DNA of 57,445 bases from Lachnospiraceae bacterium (GTDB lineage Bacteria > Bacillota > Clostridia > Lachnospirales > Lachnospiraceae): contig JAFSXN010000100.1 of NCBI GenBank assembly GCA_017444015.1, forward strand, positions 1 through 57,445, written 5' to 3'. Both the position numbers and the translations under genes were made by a program. Positions 46,237-54,941 of the stretch are shown in pieces (the first letter of the stretch is position 1; every line of letters starts with the position of its first letter). Below the pieces are notes generated by a model. That model saw only the letters and a list, made by a program, of their open reading frames with translations. It was not told the origin of the DNA and did not search any database.

Positions 46237-47112
46237 CTAGCCCTTTACAGCACCCTCGATCATTCCTTCCATGATCTGCTTCTGAGCGATCAGGAAGATG
46301 ATGACCATCGGGACGATCGCAAGCAGAGCCGCCGTCAGGATCAGGTTCCACTGCTTGACATAGGACCCTACGAAGGCCTGAACCGCAACGGGAATCGTCT
46401 TGACCGCGCCGTTTTGTCCGAGCATCATCGAGGGCAGAAGGTAATCGTTCCAGATCCACATACCGTTTAAGATCGTGACCGTTGTGATAACGGGCTTTAA
46501 GAGCGGCAGGATCACGCGGAAGAAGATCCCCTCCGGAGGACACCCGTCGATGGAGGCTGCTTCCTCTAGTTCATAAGGAATCCCCTTGATAAAACCGTTC
46601 AGGATAAATACGGTCATCGCCCCGCCGAAGCCGAGGTAGGCGAAAACAATACCGGGCACCGACTGTAACATCGGGATCCCGACAAATTTTCCTACGTCAC
46701 GGAAGGTCGAGATCAGCGGAAGCATAACAACCTGGAACGGAATAATCATGGAAGCGATAAAGGTAAAGTAGATAAACTGGGACCATTTGGTCTTGTTATT
46801 CCGGCAGATCACCCAGGCTGCCATTCCTCCGAAGAGGGCCAGCAGTACAAGGGACAGGACTGTAATCAGCACCGAATAGCCGAAGGCCTGCCAGAACAGG
46901 AAATGCGTATTGTTGATAACGTCGCCGAGGTTCTGGATCAGCTGTCCGATGCTCACGCCGCCGAAGCCTACCGGATTCGAGGTAATGTCGCTCGTCGCCT
47001 TGCAGGAATTGATCACGACAAGGAAGAACGGGAACAGTACGTAGATCGCGATTACGATGGCGATCACCAGCTTTATAACGATACTTGAGGTTTTTTCTTT
47101 CGTATGTAACAT
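46237..47112 (-). CDS. Sugar ABC transporter permease, MalG type
   Basis: A 291-residue carbohydrate permease of the CUT1 class with six membrane segments. The EAA loop reads ELEEAASIDGCPPEGIFF, the contact site for the ATPase. Its start overlaps the stop of the upstream permease by one base. A CUT1 ATPase (MsmK/MalK type) is not in the window and is presumably shared from elsewhere in the genome, as usual in Firmicutes. Confidence 0.94.
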   Translation of the reverse strand: MLHTKEKTSSIVIKLVIAIVIAIYVLFPFFLVVINSCKATSDITSNPVGFGGVSIGQLIQNLGDVINNTHFLFWQAFGYSVLITVLSLVLLALFGGMAAWVICRNNKTKWSQFIYFTFIASMIIPFQVVMLPLISTFRDVGKFVGIPMLQSVPGIVFAYLGFGGAMTVFILNGFIKGIPYELEEAASIDGCPPEGIFFRVILPLLKPVITTVTILNGMWIWNDYLLPSMMLGQNGAVKTIPVAVQAFVGSYVKQWNLILTAALLAIVPMVIIFLIAQKQIMEGMIEGAVKG

Positions 47113-48179
47113 TACAGCTCCACCTCCTTACTATTCGAGACACGTACCTGTAAGATCGAAACACAGGCCAGAATGATAAAGAACAGCACCGCTTTGGCCT
47201 CGCCGAAGGAATATTCATTCTGTACAACGGCGGTATTGTAGATGTTCAGAGCAAGCATCTGTGTTCCGTTGGTCAGATAGGTTCCCATAAAGTCCGCGAC
47301 CGAGCCGGTTCCGTTGGTTAACGCCAGGTTGACATCGAACTGCTTGAAGGCGGAGGTCAGAGTTAAGAAGGTACAGATCGTGATCGTAGGAGCGATCATC
47401 GGGATCTTGATGTTGAAAAGCGTCTGAGTCGGGTTCGCGCCGTCGATGGCTGCCGCTTCCAGAGTCTCTACCGGCACCGTATTCAGACCCGTGATATAGA
47501 TCAGCATGATATAGCCCGCGTACTGCCAGATAAAAACGACGATAATGCAGGCAAAGGCGGTATTGGTATCCGAGAGCAGGGAATAGGAGCGCCCGGAGAG
47601 AGCTGTCGTCCACTTTGTCACAACATCACTGAAGATGAATTGCCAGATATAGCCCAGTACGATACCGCCGATCAGGTTTGGCAGGAAGTACGAGGCTCGA
47701 AAGAACCCCATGCCCTTCAGACGGTTCGTGCAGAGCAGAGCCAGCAGAAAAGCGACCAGATTGACTAAGATCATATTTACAACTACAAAGAGGAACGTAA
47801 TCAATATTGACCATACGAAGCTGGGCTGACGAAACATTTTCGTGTAATTGCTGAAGCCTACAAATTCCGTCATACGGATGCCGTTCCAGTCCGTAAAGGA
47901 ATAGCCGATACCTAAAACCAAAGGGATGATGACTGTTACCGCGAAGGCAAAGAGCAGCGGGAACAGGAAGATAATGTGGATAAACGTCCTGTGATATTTC
48001 TGGGACGGGAAGTAATAAAGTCCGATAATCATCAGGATCACTCCAATGACAAGCATCGCGCCGCGGGCGCTCAAGCCGGAGCCGATGATATCCTGGATCA
48101 GGGCAAATACCGTAAGCAGAGCTCCGCCGATCAGACAGATCAGGGAGCAGAGCCTTTTGCCTGCTGAAGCCTCGTTCAT
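47112..48179 (-). CDS. Sugar ABC transporter permease, MalF type
   Basis: A 355-residue CUT1 permease. Two extra N-terminal membrane segments (about 12-30 and 38-55) precede the six-helix core. The EAA loop reads VPVETLEAAAIDGANP. The start ATG at 48179 follows an AGGAGGTT site. It is separated from the upstream binding-protein gene by 324 bp that carry two inverted dispersed repeats and a hairpin, which probably sets a different level of expression from the binding protein. Confidence 0.94.
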   Translation of the reverse strand: MNEASAGKRLCSLICLIGGALLTVFALIQDIIGSGLSARGAMLVIGVILMIIGLYYFPSQKYHRTFIHIIFLFPLLFAFAVTVIIPLVLGIGYSFTDWNGIRMTEFVGFSNYTKMFRQPSFVWSILITFLFVVVNMILVNLVAFLLALLCTNRLKGMGFFRASYFLPNLIGGIVLGYIWQFIFSDVVTKWTTALSGRSYSLLSDTNTAFACIIVVFIWQYAGYIMLIYITGLNTVPVETLEAAAIDGANPTQTLFNIKIPMIAPTITICTFLTLTSAFKQFDVNLALTNGTGSVADFMGTYLTNGTQMLALNIYNTAVVQNEYSFGEAKAVLFFIILACVSILQVRVSNSKEVEL

Positions 48180-48237
48180 AAGAACCTCCTTTCAAACATT
48201 AAAGTCGGTAGGGGGGAGGTTAATTCCTCCTTCGTAA

Positions 48238-48330
48238 GAATCGAGCAGGGAAGACGAAGTCGCACCCTACTCGCCCGCGAGCCGCGCCCCGACGAAGTCG
48301 GGATAATACCTCCGCGCGGCTCTGCGATAA
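48238..48330 (+). repeat. Dispersed two-hairpin repeat, copy C1
   Basis: Begins GAATCGAG and ends GCGATAA, on the strand opposite to the transporter genes. Hairpin 1 is CGAGCAGGG/CCCTACTCG. Hairpin 2 has arms AGCCGCG/CGCGGCT around CCCGAC-GAA-GTCGGG. The stems differ in sequence from copies A and B but remain paired. Confidence 0.75.
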
Positions 48331-48365
48331 AAAACGGGCAGAGGCTGGGAGCCCCTGCCCATATT
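48329..48365. terminator. Terminator-like hairpin at the centre of the inverted repeat pair
   Basis: GGGCAG (48336-48341) pairs with CTGCCC (48355-48360), and inner GGCT/AGCC lengthens the stem, with AAAAAA on the left. Read on the minus strand this gives a hairpin followed by U residues, so it can end or weaken transcription between the binding-protein and permease genes. Confidence 0.6.
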
Positions 48366-48453
48366 ATCGCAGAACCGCCGTTTGGAAGATGTCAGCTGAA
48401 GCTGACCGGCGGCTCGCGGCGAGCAGGAGGGAAAAGCACCCTCCAGCTCGATT
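48364..48453 (-). repeat. Dispersed two-hairpin repeat, copy C2
   Basis: On the minus strand, in the direction of transporter transcription, it starts AATCGAG at 48453 and ends GCGATAA at 48364. The stems are CGAGCTGGAGGG/CCTCCTGCTCG and GCCGCCG/CGGCGGT around TCAGC-TTCA-GCTGA. The changes against copy B are compensatory. It lies 50 bp after the binding-protein stop. Confidence 0.8.
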
Positions 48454-48503
48454 ATAGTTGCAATGTTTTGTCCTCTGGATTTTGTTACATATTATATCCG
48501 AGA

Positions 48504-49805
48504 TTAATTTGCGTAGTAAGAAGCAATTACCTGCTCCATCGTTGTTACGAAGGAAGCCTCATCGAGAGATCCCTTTGCGTAATCCGCGAATACCTGGCAG
48601 GTTACGTTCTGAAGGCCGTCCTTCTTTAACATCGTATGCCAGCCGGAGGTCTTGCCTGCGTCCATATAGCTCTTGATGCTGTCATAGAACGGGTCAGCTG
48701 CCGCGTATGCGCAGTCATTGAACGGGCTGATCAGGCCTGCTTTGTTTACGAGAATGTCCTGTGCGGAATCATCGGATACCCACTGCAGGAATTCCTTGGC
48801 AGCGTCAACATTTCCCTCGCCGTATACTGTCCAGTAGCTGGGAGGACCGGCGATGATGGTATCGATGCCATCTTCGAAAGCGTAAGGAGCAAAGCCCATT
48901 CCGAATCCGCTGTAGTCAGCGCTTGCGGTTACGGTAGCGTTGATCCAGTTACCCTGCGTTACGAAAGCGTACTTTCCGGCCGCGAAGCCAGCTACCTGGT
49001 TATCATAGGTTCCGTCTACCAGGAGGCTCGGATCGGAATAAGTATTCATCATACCAACGAAAGCCGCGAAATCCTTCATTCTGGCTTCGTCGATCTTTCC
49101 GCCGTCATTTAAGAGGTCGATGTAGGTCGTATCGTCCTGCGCAAGACCTGCGTCGAGGTACTGAGCGAATACGTGAGTTCCGGAAGACCAGCCGAGGTTC
49201 GCGGGCTCTGCGCACCAGCCGAATACTGCGGTAAGTCCGAGCTCATCCTTCTTGCCGTCCAGGGTCTCGCAGGCTGTCTGCCAGGCTGCGGGGCTCGTCA
49301 GAGAAGCGGGATCTACGCCGGCTTTTTCAAGAACGTCAGCGTTATAAGCAAGAGCCGTAGCTTCTACGGTATATGGGAAGCCGATGGTTCCCATCTTAGC
49401 GTCTACTAATTCGTAATCCGTGTCGTTCGTCCAGGCTTCACCGGAAAGGTCTGCTAACATTCCGTCCCAGGTCGCTGCCTGATTTGCTTCGATAACGAAG
49501 ATATCCGGCATATTGTCCGCCTGATACATCTTCTTTAACTCATCCGATGCGTTCGTATCGCCGCCGATGGTCTCGATCGAGATAGCGTTTCCGGTCTCTT
49601 CGGTATACTTCGCCGCCAGCTCCTGAAGCTGGGAATCGATCTCGGGCTTTCCGTTTAAGAGACGGATGCCGCCCGCAGCCGCTGCCGCGCTGCCGGAATC
49701 AGCAGCCGCGCTTCCGCTGTCTCCCGCCGGTGCCGCGCCGCCGCAAGCGGTAAGACTGAACACCATAGCACCTGTTAAGATAAGCGCCAATAATCTTTTC
49801 TTCAT
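48504..49805 (-). CDS. Sugar-binding lipoprotein, MalE type
   Basis: A 433-residue extracellular solute-binding protein of the CUT1 class. Its lipoprotein signal ends LTACGG, with the Cys acylated after cleavage. A Ser/Ala/Gly-rich linker follows, then the SBP_bac_1 fold. I place the start at the ATG at 49805 after AAGGAGGAA. It is the first gene of the transporter operon, behind a TTGAAA-17-TATATT promoter with two operator-like sites. Maltodextrin or a related glucoside is the likely ligand because of the surrounding genes, but this is inference. Confidence 0.93.
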   Translation of the reverse strand: MKKRLLALILTGAMVFSLTACGGAAPAGDSGSAAADSGSAAAAAGGIRLLNGKPEIDSQLQELAAKYTEETGNAISIETIGGDTNASDELKKMYQADNMPDIFVIEANQAATWDGMLADLSGEAWTNDTDYELVDAKMGTIGFPYTVEATALAYNADVLEKAGVDPASLTSPAAWQTACETLDGKKDELGLTAVFGWCAEPANLGWSSGTHVFAQYLDAGLAQDDTTYIDLLNDGGKIDEARMKDFAAFVGMMNTYSDPSLLVDGTYDNQVAGFAAGKYAFVTQGNWINATVTASADYSGFGMGFAPYAFEDGIDTIIAGPPSYWTVYGEGNVDAAKEFLQWVSDDSAQDILVNKAGLISPFNDCAYAAADPFYDSIKSYMDAGKTSGWHTMLKKDGLQNVTCQVFADYAKGSLDEASFVTTMEQVIASYYAN

Positions 49806-49892
49806 AAGTTCCTCCTTCAAGTGATTTGTTTTACAACTACCCATTCCACAAAATGTACAAAAACGATGTGCATTTTAGCTCATTTCATGGAA

Positions 49893-49906
49893 CTTTTGCG
49901 TTTAAG
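49893..49906 (-). promoter_or_regulatory. Operator-like site 1 (transporter operon)
   Basis: On the minus strand the site reads CTTAAACGCAAAAG. It lies just downstream of the -10 box (about +2 to +15), where a bound repressor would block transcription. It matches the two other sites at 49964 and 51266 in the pattern CTTWAACGCAWMAG. Confidence 0.65.
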
Positions 49907-49914
49907 TTATGATC

Positions 49915-49943
49915 AATATAAACTATCGTCTCGAAAATTTCAA
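49915..49943 (-). promoter_or_regulatory. Sigma-A promoter of the transporter operon
   Basis: On the minus strand TTGAAA (49943-49938) and TATATT (49920-49915) are 17 bases apart. Transcription would start near 49908, about 100 nt before the binding-protein ATG. Confidence 0.7.
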
Positions 49944-49963
49944 GGGGTTTTGCCAAAAAATAA

Positions 49964-49977
49964 CTTTAACGCAACAG
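49964..49977 (+). promoter_or_regulatory. Operator-like site 2 (transporter operon, upstream)
   Basis: Reads CTTTAACGCAACAG on the plus strand, so it is inverted relative to site 1. Its centre is 71 bp from that of site 1, close to seven helical turns, which would allow DNA looping between bound dimers. Confidence 0.6.
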
Positions 49978-50080
49978 TTTCGGCATTTTATATAATTTTC
50001 AGAGATTGTTTTTGTGGATTTTTATAGTCGCTTCTTTATCGGGATGACGATCAAGAGTCCGCGAGTGGCTGACCGGATGG

Positions 50081-51127
50081 TTATTGTTTATCCGACAGGC
50101 GCGGGGCCGCGACGCTGTCCCGGACGACCAGCTTTGTTTTCATTATGATTTGATGGGTCTCAGGCTCGTTGCCCTTTACCATATCGATCAGAGTCCTTGC
50201 CGCGATCGCTCCCTTTTCACTGATATCCTGATGCATCGTCGTAAGTCCCGGGCGGAACAGTCTTCCGCTGAGATAGTCGTCAAAGCCCATGATGGAAATG
50301 TCCTGAGGCACCCGGATTCCCGCCTTTTCGCAGGCATTGATCATCATCGCGGCGAAGTTATCCGAGCAGCAGAAGATGGCGGTAAAGTCCTTTGCCTTTT
50401 TGGCGAGCTTTTCAAGGCTCTCATCGATCCGGCTCTTTTCGGAATGGATCTCGAAGAAATTCCTGTCCTTATAATCAATACCGGCTGTTGCCAGAGCGCG
50501 CCTGTAACCAAGGAACCGCTCCCTGTCTACGCCGTTAAAGCTGTCGGTCAGGAAGCCGATCTTCTTATGGCCCTGATCTATTAAATAGGAAACGGCTTCG
50601 AAAACGCCCTTTTCATCCTCGAGGCCTACGTTGACGTACATATTGCCGATCTCTTCGATCGCGTCCCAGTCCACATAGGTATCAATATAGACCGCGGGCT
50701 TTCGGAAGCTCTGATAAACCCGGATCGCGTCGTCATTCAACATCCAGAACAGCAGAAGCCCGTCTACGTTCCAGGTAGCGACCCGCTTGATGATATCGGT
50801 AATATCATTGGAGATATAGATCATCAGGAAATAGCCGGCCTCCCTTACGGTCTGCTCGATCGCCCCCAGCATCTCGGAAACGAAAGGATCCGAAAGGATA
50901 TGGGTATAGCGGTCCTCGGAAGTCTTAATTACCATACCGATGATCTTGCTCTGATTCTGCGCGAGATTCCTGGCGTTGATATTCGGAACGTAGTCTACCT
51001 GCTCGAGAAATTCCCGGACCCGTTCGATCGTGCTCTGAGAGACCTCCTTCGTTTTGCCGTGGATGACGTTTGACACGGTGGTCGGGCTCATATTCAGCTC
51101 TTTTGCGATTTCCTTTATGGTGATCAT
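50081..51127 (-). CDS. LacI-family transcriptional regulator
   Basis: A 348-residue regulator. The start ATG at 51127 follows AGGGGAAAA. The N-terminal helix-turn-helix reads ITIKEIAKELNMSPTTVSN, followed by a hinge with VPNINARNLAQ. The periplasmic-binding-protein-like effector domain spans about 60-345. It lies between two transcription units that share an operator-like motif (49893, 49964, 51266), which is the best evidence that it controls maltodextrin/glucoside uptake and use. The effector sugar is not evident. Confidence 0.94.
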   Translation of the reverse strand: MITIKEIAKELNMSPTTVSNVIHGKTKEVSQSTIERVREFLEQVDYVPNINARNLAQNQSKIIGMVIKTSEDRYTHILSDPFVSEMLGAIEQTVREAGYFLMIYISNDITDIIKRVATWNVDGLLLFWMLNDDAIRVYQSFRKPAVYIDTYVDWDAIEEIGNMYVNVGLEDEKGVFEAVSYLIDQGHKKIGFLTDSFNGVDRERFLGYRRALATAGIDYKDRNFFEIHSEKSRIDESLEKLAKKAKDFTAIFCCSDNFAAMMINACEKAGIRVPQDISIMGFDDYLSGRLFRPGLTTMHQDISEKGAIAARTLIDMVKGNEPETHQIIMKTKLVVRDSVAAPRLSDKQ

Positions 51128-51258
51128 AGTTTTCCCCTGTCTGATGCGCTGCCGGATCATAAGCCGGCTACTGCTGCGTGGTTCCCTCTGGCCGAATAAG
51201 GATCGAGCGGTTAATTAAGATCCCTGCCCGAAAACGGTAAACGGTATCGCATGAACCA

Positions 51259-51287
51259 TTGACAGCTTTAACGCATAAGTTTATAAT
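51259..51287 (+). promoter_or_regulatory. Consensus promoter of the alpha-glucosidase/malQ operon
   Basis: TTGACA (51259-51264), 17 bases, then TATAAT (51282-51287): every position matches the sigma-A consensus. Such a promoter would be very strong without a repressor, and an operator-like site fills the spacer. Confidence 0.85.
51266..51279 (+). promoter_or_regulatory. Operator-like site 3 within the promoter spacer
   Basis: CTTTAACGCATAAG occupies the spacer between the perfect -35 and -10 boxes. It agrees with sites 1 and 2 and has outer CTT/AAG symmetry around a central CG, as LacI-family operators do. Confidence 0.75.
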
Positions 51288-51415
51288 ACTATATCACAAA
51301 AGCAATTTATCTAAAAGGTATAAAAATATCTAAAAGTTTTATCGTTATTTTGGTAGATTTATCTATTATCCGATGTATAAAAATGATTGAAGCCGGAAGC
51401 GGGGCGGGAGGGCCT

Positions 51416-53182
51416 ATGAAAAGACAGTGGTGGCATGAAAAGGTAGCGTATCAGATTTATCCGAAGAGCTTCTATGACAGCAACGGCGACGGGATCGGTG
51501 ATGTCCCCGGGATCATAGAGAAGCTGGATCATCTTGCCGAGCTGGGGGTGGATATCATCTGGCTTTCTCCGATCTATGCCTCTCCTTTGGCGGATCAGGG
51601 CTATGATATTTCCGACTACTATTCCATTGATCCGCGCTTCGGGACCCTTAAGGACGTTGACAGACTGCTTGCTGAGGCGCATAAGCGGGGGATGTATATT
51701 CTGATGGATATTGTCGTGAACCACTGCTCCGATGAACATGAGTGGTTTAAGAAGGCCTGTGAGGATCCCGACGGGAAATACGGGAAATATTTCTATATTG
51801 TTGACCGAAAGGAGGGGGAGAAGCTGCCGTGCAACTGGCGCTCCTACTTCGGCGGTCCGGTCTGGGATAAGCTGCCTGGCTATACGGACAAATATTATCT
51901 CCATGTTTTTCATAAGAAGCAGCCGGATCTGAACTGGGAAAATCCCGAGCTGCGGGAAGAAATCTATAAGATGGTGAACTGGTGGCTGGACCGGGGCCTC
52001 GACGGGTTCAGATTAGATGCCATCATTAATATAAAGAAGGCTTTGCCGTTTAAGGATTACGAACCGGACCGGCTGGACAGGCTTTCTTCGATCCACGCCA
52101 TGCTGCATGACGCAAATGGTGTCGGGGAATTTTTATCGGAGCTCAGGGACCGGACCTTTAAGCCGCATAACGCTTTTACGGTAGGTGAGGTCTTTGATGA
52201 AAAGCCGGAAGAGCTGCCGGACTTTATCGGCGATAACGGATATTTCAGTTCCATGTTCGATTTTGACGCCCACGTTTTCGGGCAGAGTCAGAAGGGCTGG
52301 CAGGAAAACTACGATATTACGCCGGACGATTTCAGGGAATGTATCTTCCGGACCCAGAAGAAGATCAGGGATATCGGCTTTATCTCGAATATCATCGAAA
52401 ATCATGACGAGCCCAGAGGGGTCAGCCGGTATATCCCTGAGGGAGAGTGTTCTGTTACGGCGAAAAAGGCTCTCGCTGCGGTATACTTCCTGCTTCGGGG
52501 ACTGCCCTGGATCTATCAGGGGCAGGAGCTTGGGATGGAGAACATCCGGCTGACTTCGATCAACGAGGTAGACGATATTTCTTCGGTCGATGCCTATTAT
52601 ACGGCGATCTCGGCAGGCTTTTCCGAGAAGCAGGCTCTGAGGCTCGTAGAGAAGTACGGCAGGGATAACGCAAGGACGCCGTTTCAGTGGGACGGGTCCG
52701 AACAGGCCGGGTTTACAACAGGACAGCCCTGGCTTGCTGTGAATCCGAATTATAAGGAGATCAATCTGGAGGCGGAGAAAAAGGATCCGGATTCTGTCTT
52801 TTCCTTTTATAAGAAGCTGATCGCGTTAAGGAAGTCGGAGGCTTATAAGGAAACTCTGGTCTATGGGGAGTTCGCGCCGTATCTTGCTTCCGCCCATAAT
52901 CTGATCGGATATTTCAGAAGAAGCCCGGAACAGACGCTTCTGATCCTGGCGAATTTCCAGACAAGGCCTGTGAGAGTCCCGCTTCCGGAAAAAGAGAAGC
53001 TGCAGGGCGAGCCTGTCGAAAAGGCTGCTCTAAATACAGAAAAGAATGCAGAGGGGGATAAGGATGCGATCAAACTCGTTCTGCATAATAGGAAGGAAGG
53101 CGAAGCGCCGGAGATCGTTTCAGAGAATGGCAGGCAGGAGATCATCCTGAAGGGGTATCAGGCGGTTGTATTAGAGGTATAG
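51416..53182 (+). CDS. GH13 subfamily 31 alpha-glucosidase
   Basis: A 588-residue cytoplasmic enzyme that releases glucose from the ends of maltooligosaccharides. I use the ATG at 51416, preceded by GGGAGGG; upstream starts have no site. The catalytic residues are D201 (GFRLDAI), E258 (TVGEVFDE) and D331 (ENHDEP). The residue after the nucleophile is Ala202. In this subfamily Ala favours alpha-1,4 activity, while Val marks oligo-1,6-glucosidases (known from bacillary enzymes). The N-terminal QIYPKSFYDSNGDGIGD and calcium-site region are normal. It is 16 bp upstream of malQ. Confidence 0.93.
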   Translation: MKRQWWHEKVAYQIYPKSFYDSNGDGIGDVPGIIEKLDHLAELGVDIIWLSPIYASPLADQGYDISDYYSIDPRFGTLKDVDRLLAEAHKRGMYILMDIVVNHCSDEHEWFKKACEDPDGKYGKYFYIVDRKEGEKLPCNWRSYFGGPVWDKLPGYTDKYYLHVFHKKQPDLNWENPELREEIYKMVNWWLDRGLDGFRLDAIINIKKALPFKDYEPDRLDRLSSIHAMLHDANGVGEFLSELRDRTFKPHNAFTVGEVFDEKPEELPDFIGDNGYFSSMFDFDAHVFGQSQKGWQENYDITPDDFRECIFRTQKKIRDIGFISNIIENHDEPRGVSRYIPEGECSVTAKKALAAVYFLLRGLPWIYQGQELGMENIRLTSINEVDDISSVDAYYTAISAGFSEKQALRLVEKYGRDNARTPFQWDGSEQAGFTTGQPWLAVNPNYKEINLEAEKKDPDSVFSFYKKLIALRKSEAYKETLVYGEFAPYLASAHNLIGYFRRSPEQTLLILANFQTRPVRVPLPEKEKLQGEPVEKAALNTEKNAEGDKDAIKLVLHNRKEGEAPEIVSENGRQEIILKGYQAVVLEV

Positions 53183-53198
53183 GAGAGAGGAGAACATT

Positions 53199-54746
53199 AT
53201 GAGGCAAGCGGGAATATTAATGGCAATATCATCACTGCCCTCCGAATACGGAATCGGCTGCTTTTCAAAGGAAGCCTATGATTTCGTGGATGCTCTGGTA
53301 AAGGCGGGCCAGTCGGTCTGGCAGATTTTGCCGCTTGGGCCTACCAGCTACGGCGACAGCCCCTATCAGTCCTTTTCAACTTTTGCCGGAAATCCGTATT
53401 TTATCGATCCTAAGGCGCTGATCGAAAAAAAGCTCCTGACGAAGAAGCAGTGTGACTCCTTCGATTTCGGAACGGATCCGAAAAAGACGGATTACGAAAA
53501 AATCTATTACAACCGGTTCAAGCTCTTAAAAAAGGCGTTTCAGAAGGCGGAGCTGAAGAAGGATCCCGGTTTTTCGGACTTTGTAAAAAAGAATGAGCAT
53601 TGGCTCCCGGACTACGCGCTCTATATGGCGGTGAAGGACTCCTACGGCGGGAAGAGCTGGCTGTTCTGGGACGAGGAGATCCGTCTTCGGAAAAAGGCTG
53701 CCCTGAAGGCTTATCGGGAGAAATTTGCGCAGGAGATCCTTTTCTATGAGTTTTTACAGTATGAGTTTTCTCTGGAATGGACGAAGCTGAAAAAATACGC
53801 GAATGATAACGGCATAAAAATAACGGGCGATATTCCAATCTATGTTGCGCTGGATTCGGCGGATACCTGGGCCAATCCCGAGCTTTTCCAGTTTGATGAG
53901 GACTATAATCCGACAAAGGTTGCGGGGTGTCCTCCGGACAGCTTTTCCGCGGACGGGCAGCTCTGGGGAAATCCGCTGTACGATTGGGAGTATCATAAAA
54001 AGACCGGCTATGCATGGTGGATGAAGCGGCTTGCCCACTGCTTTTCTCTTTATGATATCGTACGGATCGATCATTTCAGGGGCTTTGATGAATATTACGC
54101 GATCCCGTATCCCGCGGAGAATGCTAGGAACGGAAAGTGGGAGAAGGGCCCGGGCTTTGAGCTGTTTTCGGTGATGAAAAAGGAGCTGGGAGCAAAGGAG
54201 GTCATCGCGGAGGATCTCGGATTCCTCACAAAATCGGTTCTCAGGCTCGTTAAGCGGACGGGCTATCCCGGGATGAAGGTTTTGCAGTTTGCCTTTGATT
54301 CCAGAGAGGATTCCGATTATCTGCCCCATAATTATATCCCGAACAGTGTCGTCTATACCGGGACCCATGACAACGATACGACTCTGCACTGGTACGAATC
54401 CCTGCCGGCAAAGGACCGGAAATTCGCGGATAAGTATCTGGGGATCACGACGGAATTCAGCGCCCGGAGGAAATCGGCGGGCTCCGGTTCGGCTCCAGAC
54501 GGAAAACAGGCAATCCTCAGTAAAAAGGATATTCCCTGGGAGTTTATTAAGGCAGCCTATGCCAGCGTTTCGCAGCTTGCGGTGATCCCGATGCAGGATG
54601 TCCTGTCCCTTGGCGGCGAAGCCAGAATGAATACGCCCTCCACTCTCGGCGGAAACTGGGAATGGAGAATGAAGGAGGGTGCCTTTACTCCGGCGAAACA
54701 GAAAAAGCTGTCGGAGCTTTCGAAGCTGTATGGGAGAAGACGGTAA
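53199..54746 (+). CDS. malQ: 4-alpha-glucanotransferase MalQ (GH77)
   Basis: A 515-residue amylomaltase that moves glucan segments between maltooligosaccharides, releasing glucose. It has the family start SSLPSEYGIGCFSKEAYDF. The catalytic motifs are D in VRIDHFRGF, E in VIAEDLGFLT and D in GTHDNDTT. Together with GlgP it turns maltodextrins into glucose and glucose-1-phosphate. The start follows AGGAGAGAGGAG. No terminator is evident at once after the gene. Confidence 0.96.
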   Translation: MRQAGILMAISSLPSEYGIGCFSKEAYDFVDALVKAGQSVWQILPLGPTSYGDSPYQSFSTFAGNPYFIDPKALIEKKLLTKKQCDSFDFGTDPKKTDYEKIYYNRFKLLKKAFQKAELKKDPGFSDFVKKNEHWLPDYALYMAVKDSYGGKSWLFWDEEIRLRKKAALKAYREKFAQEILFYEFLQYEFSLEWTKLKKYANDNGIKITGDIPIYVALDSADTWANPELFQFDEDYNPTKVAGCPPDSFSADGQLWGNPLYDWEYHKKTGYAWWMKRLAHCFSLYDIVRIDHFRGFDEYYAIPYPAENARNGKWEKGPGFELFSVMKKELGAKEVIAEDLGFLTKSVLRLVKRTGYPGMKVLQFAFDSREDSDYLPHNYIPNSVVYTGTHDNDTTLHWYESLPAKDRKFADKYLGITTEFSARRKSAGSGSAPDGKQAILSKKDIPWEFIKAAYASVSQLAVIPMQDVLSLGGEARMNTPSTLGGNWEWRMKEGAFTPAKQKKLSELSKLYGRRR

Positions 54747-54817
54747 TTAGACACGACTAAATGTCAGCCAAGCGCTGGGTTGTGATAGAAGTTAATAGAA
54801 AAATCTCTTGACGGTAT

Positions 54818-54846
54818 CTATATATAGTAGTATTCTTCTTTTCGGA
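54818..54846 (+). promoter_or_regulatory. Sigma-A promoter of metK
   Basis: TTGACG (54818-54823), 17 bases, TATTCT (54841-54846). Transcription would begin near 54853, leaving the SAM riboswitch in the leader. A GCAGCTG/CAGCTGC hairpin precedes the aptamer. Confidence 0.7.
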
Positions 54847-54941
54847 AGTATGATGGATGGCGCAGGGCCGTTCGTCATACGAAATGGATAAGAAAATTGA
54901 ATATTGTATAGAACGCAGCTGTTTTGGCAGCTGCCGATGAA

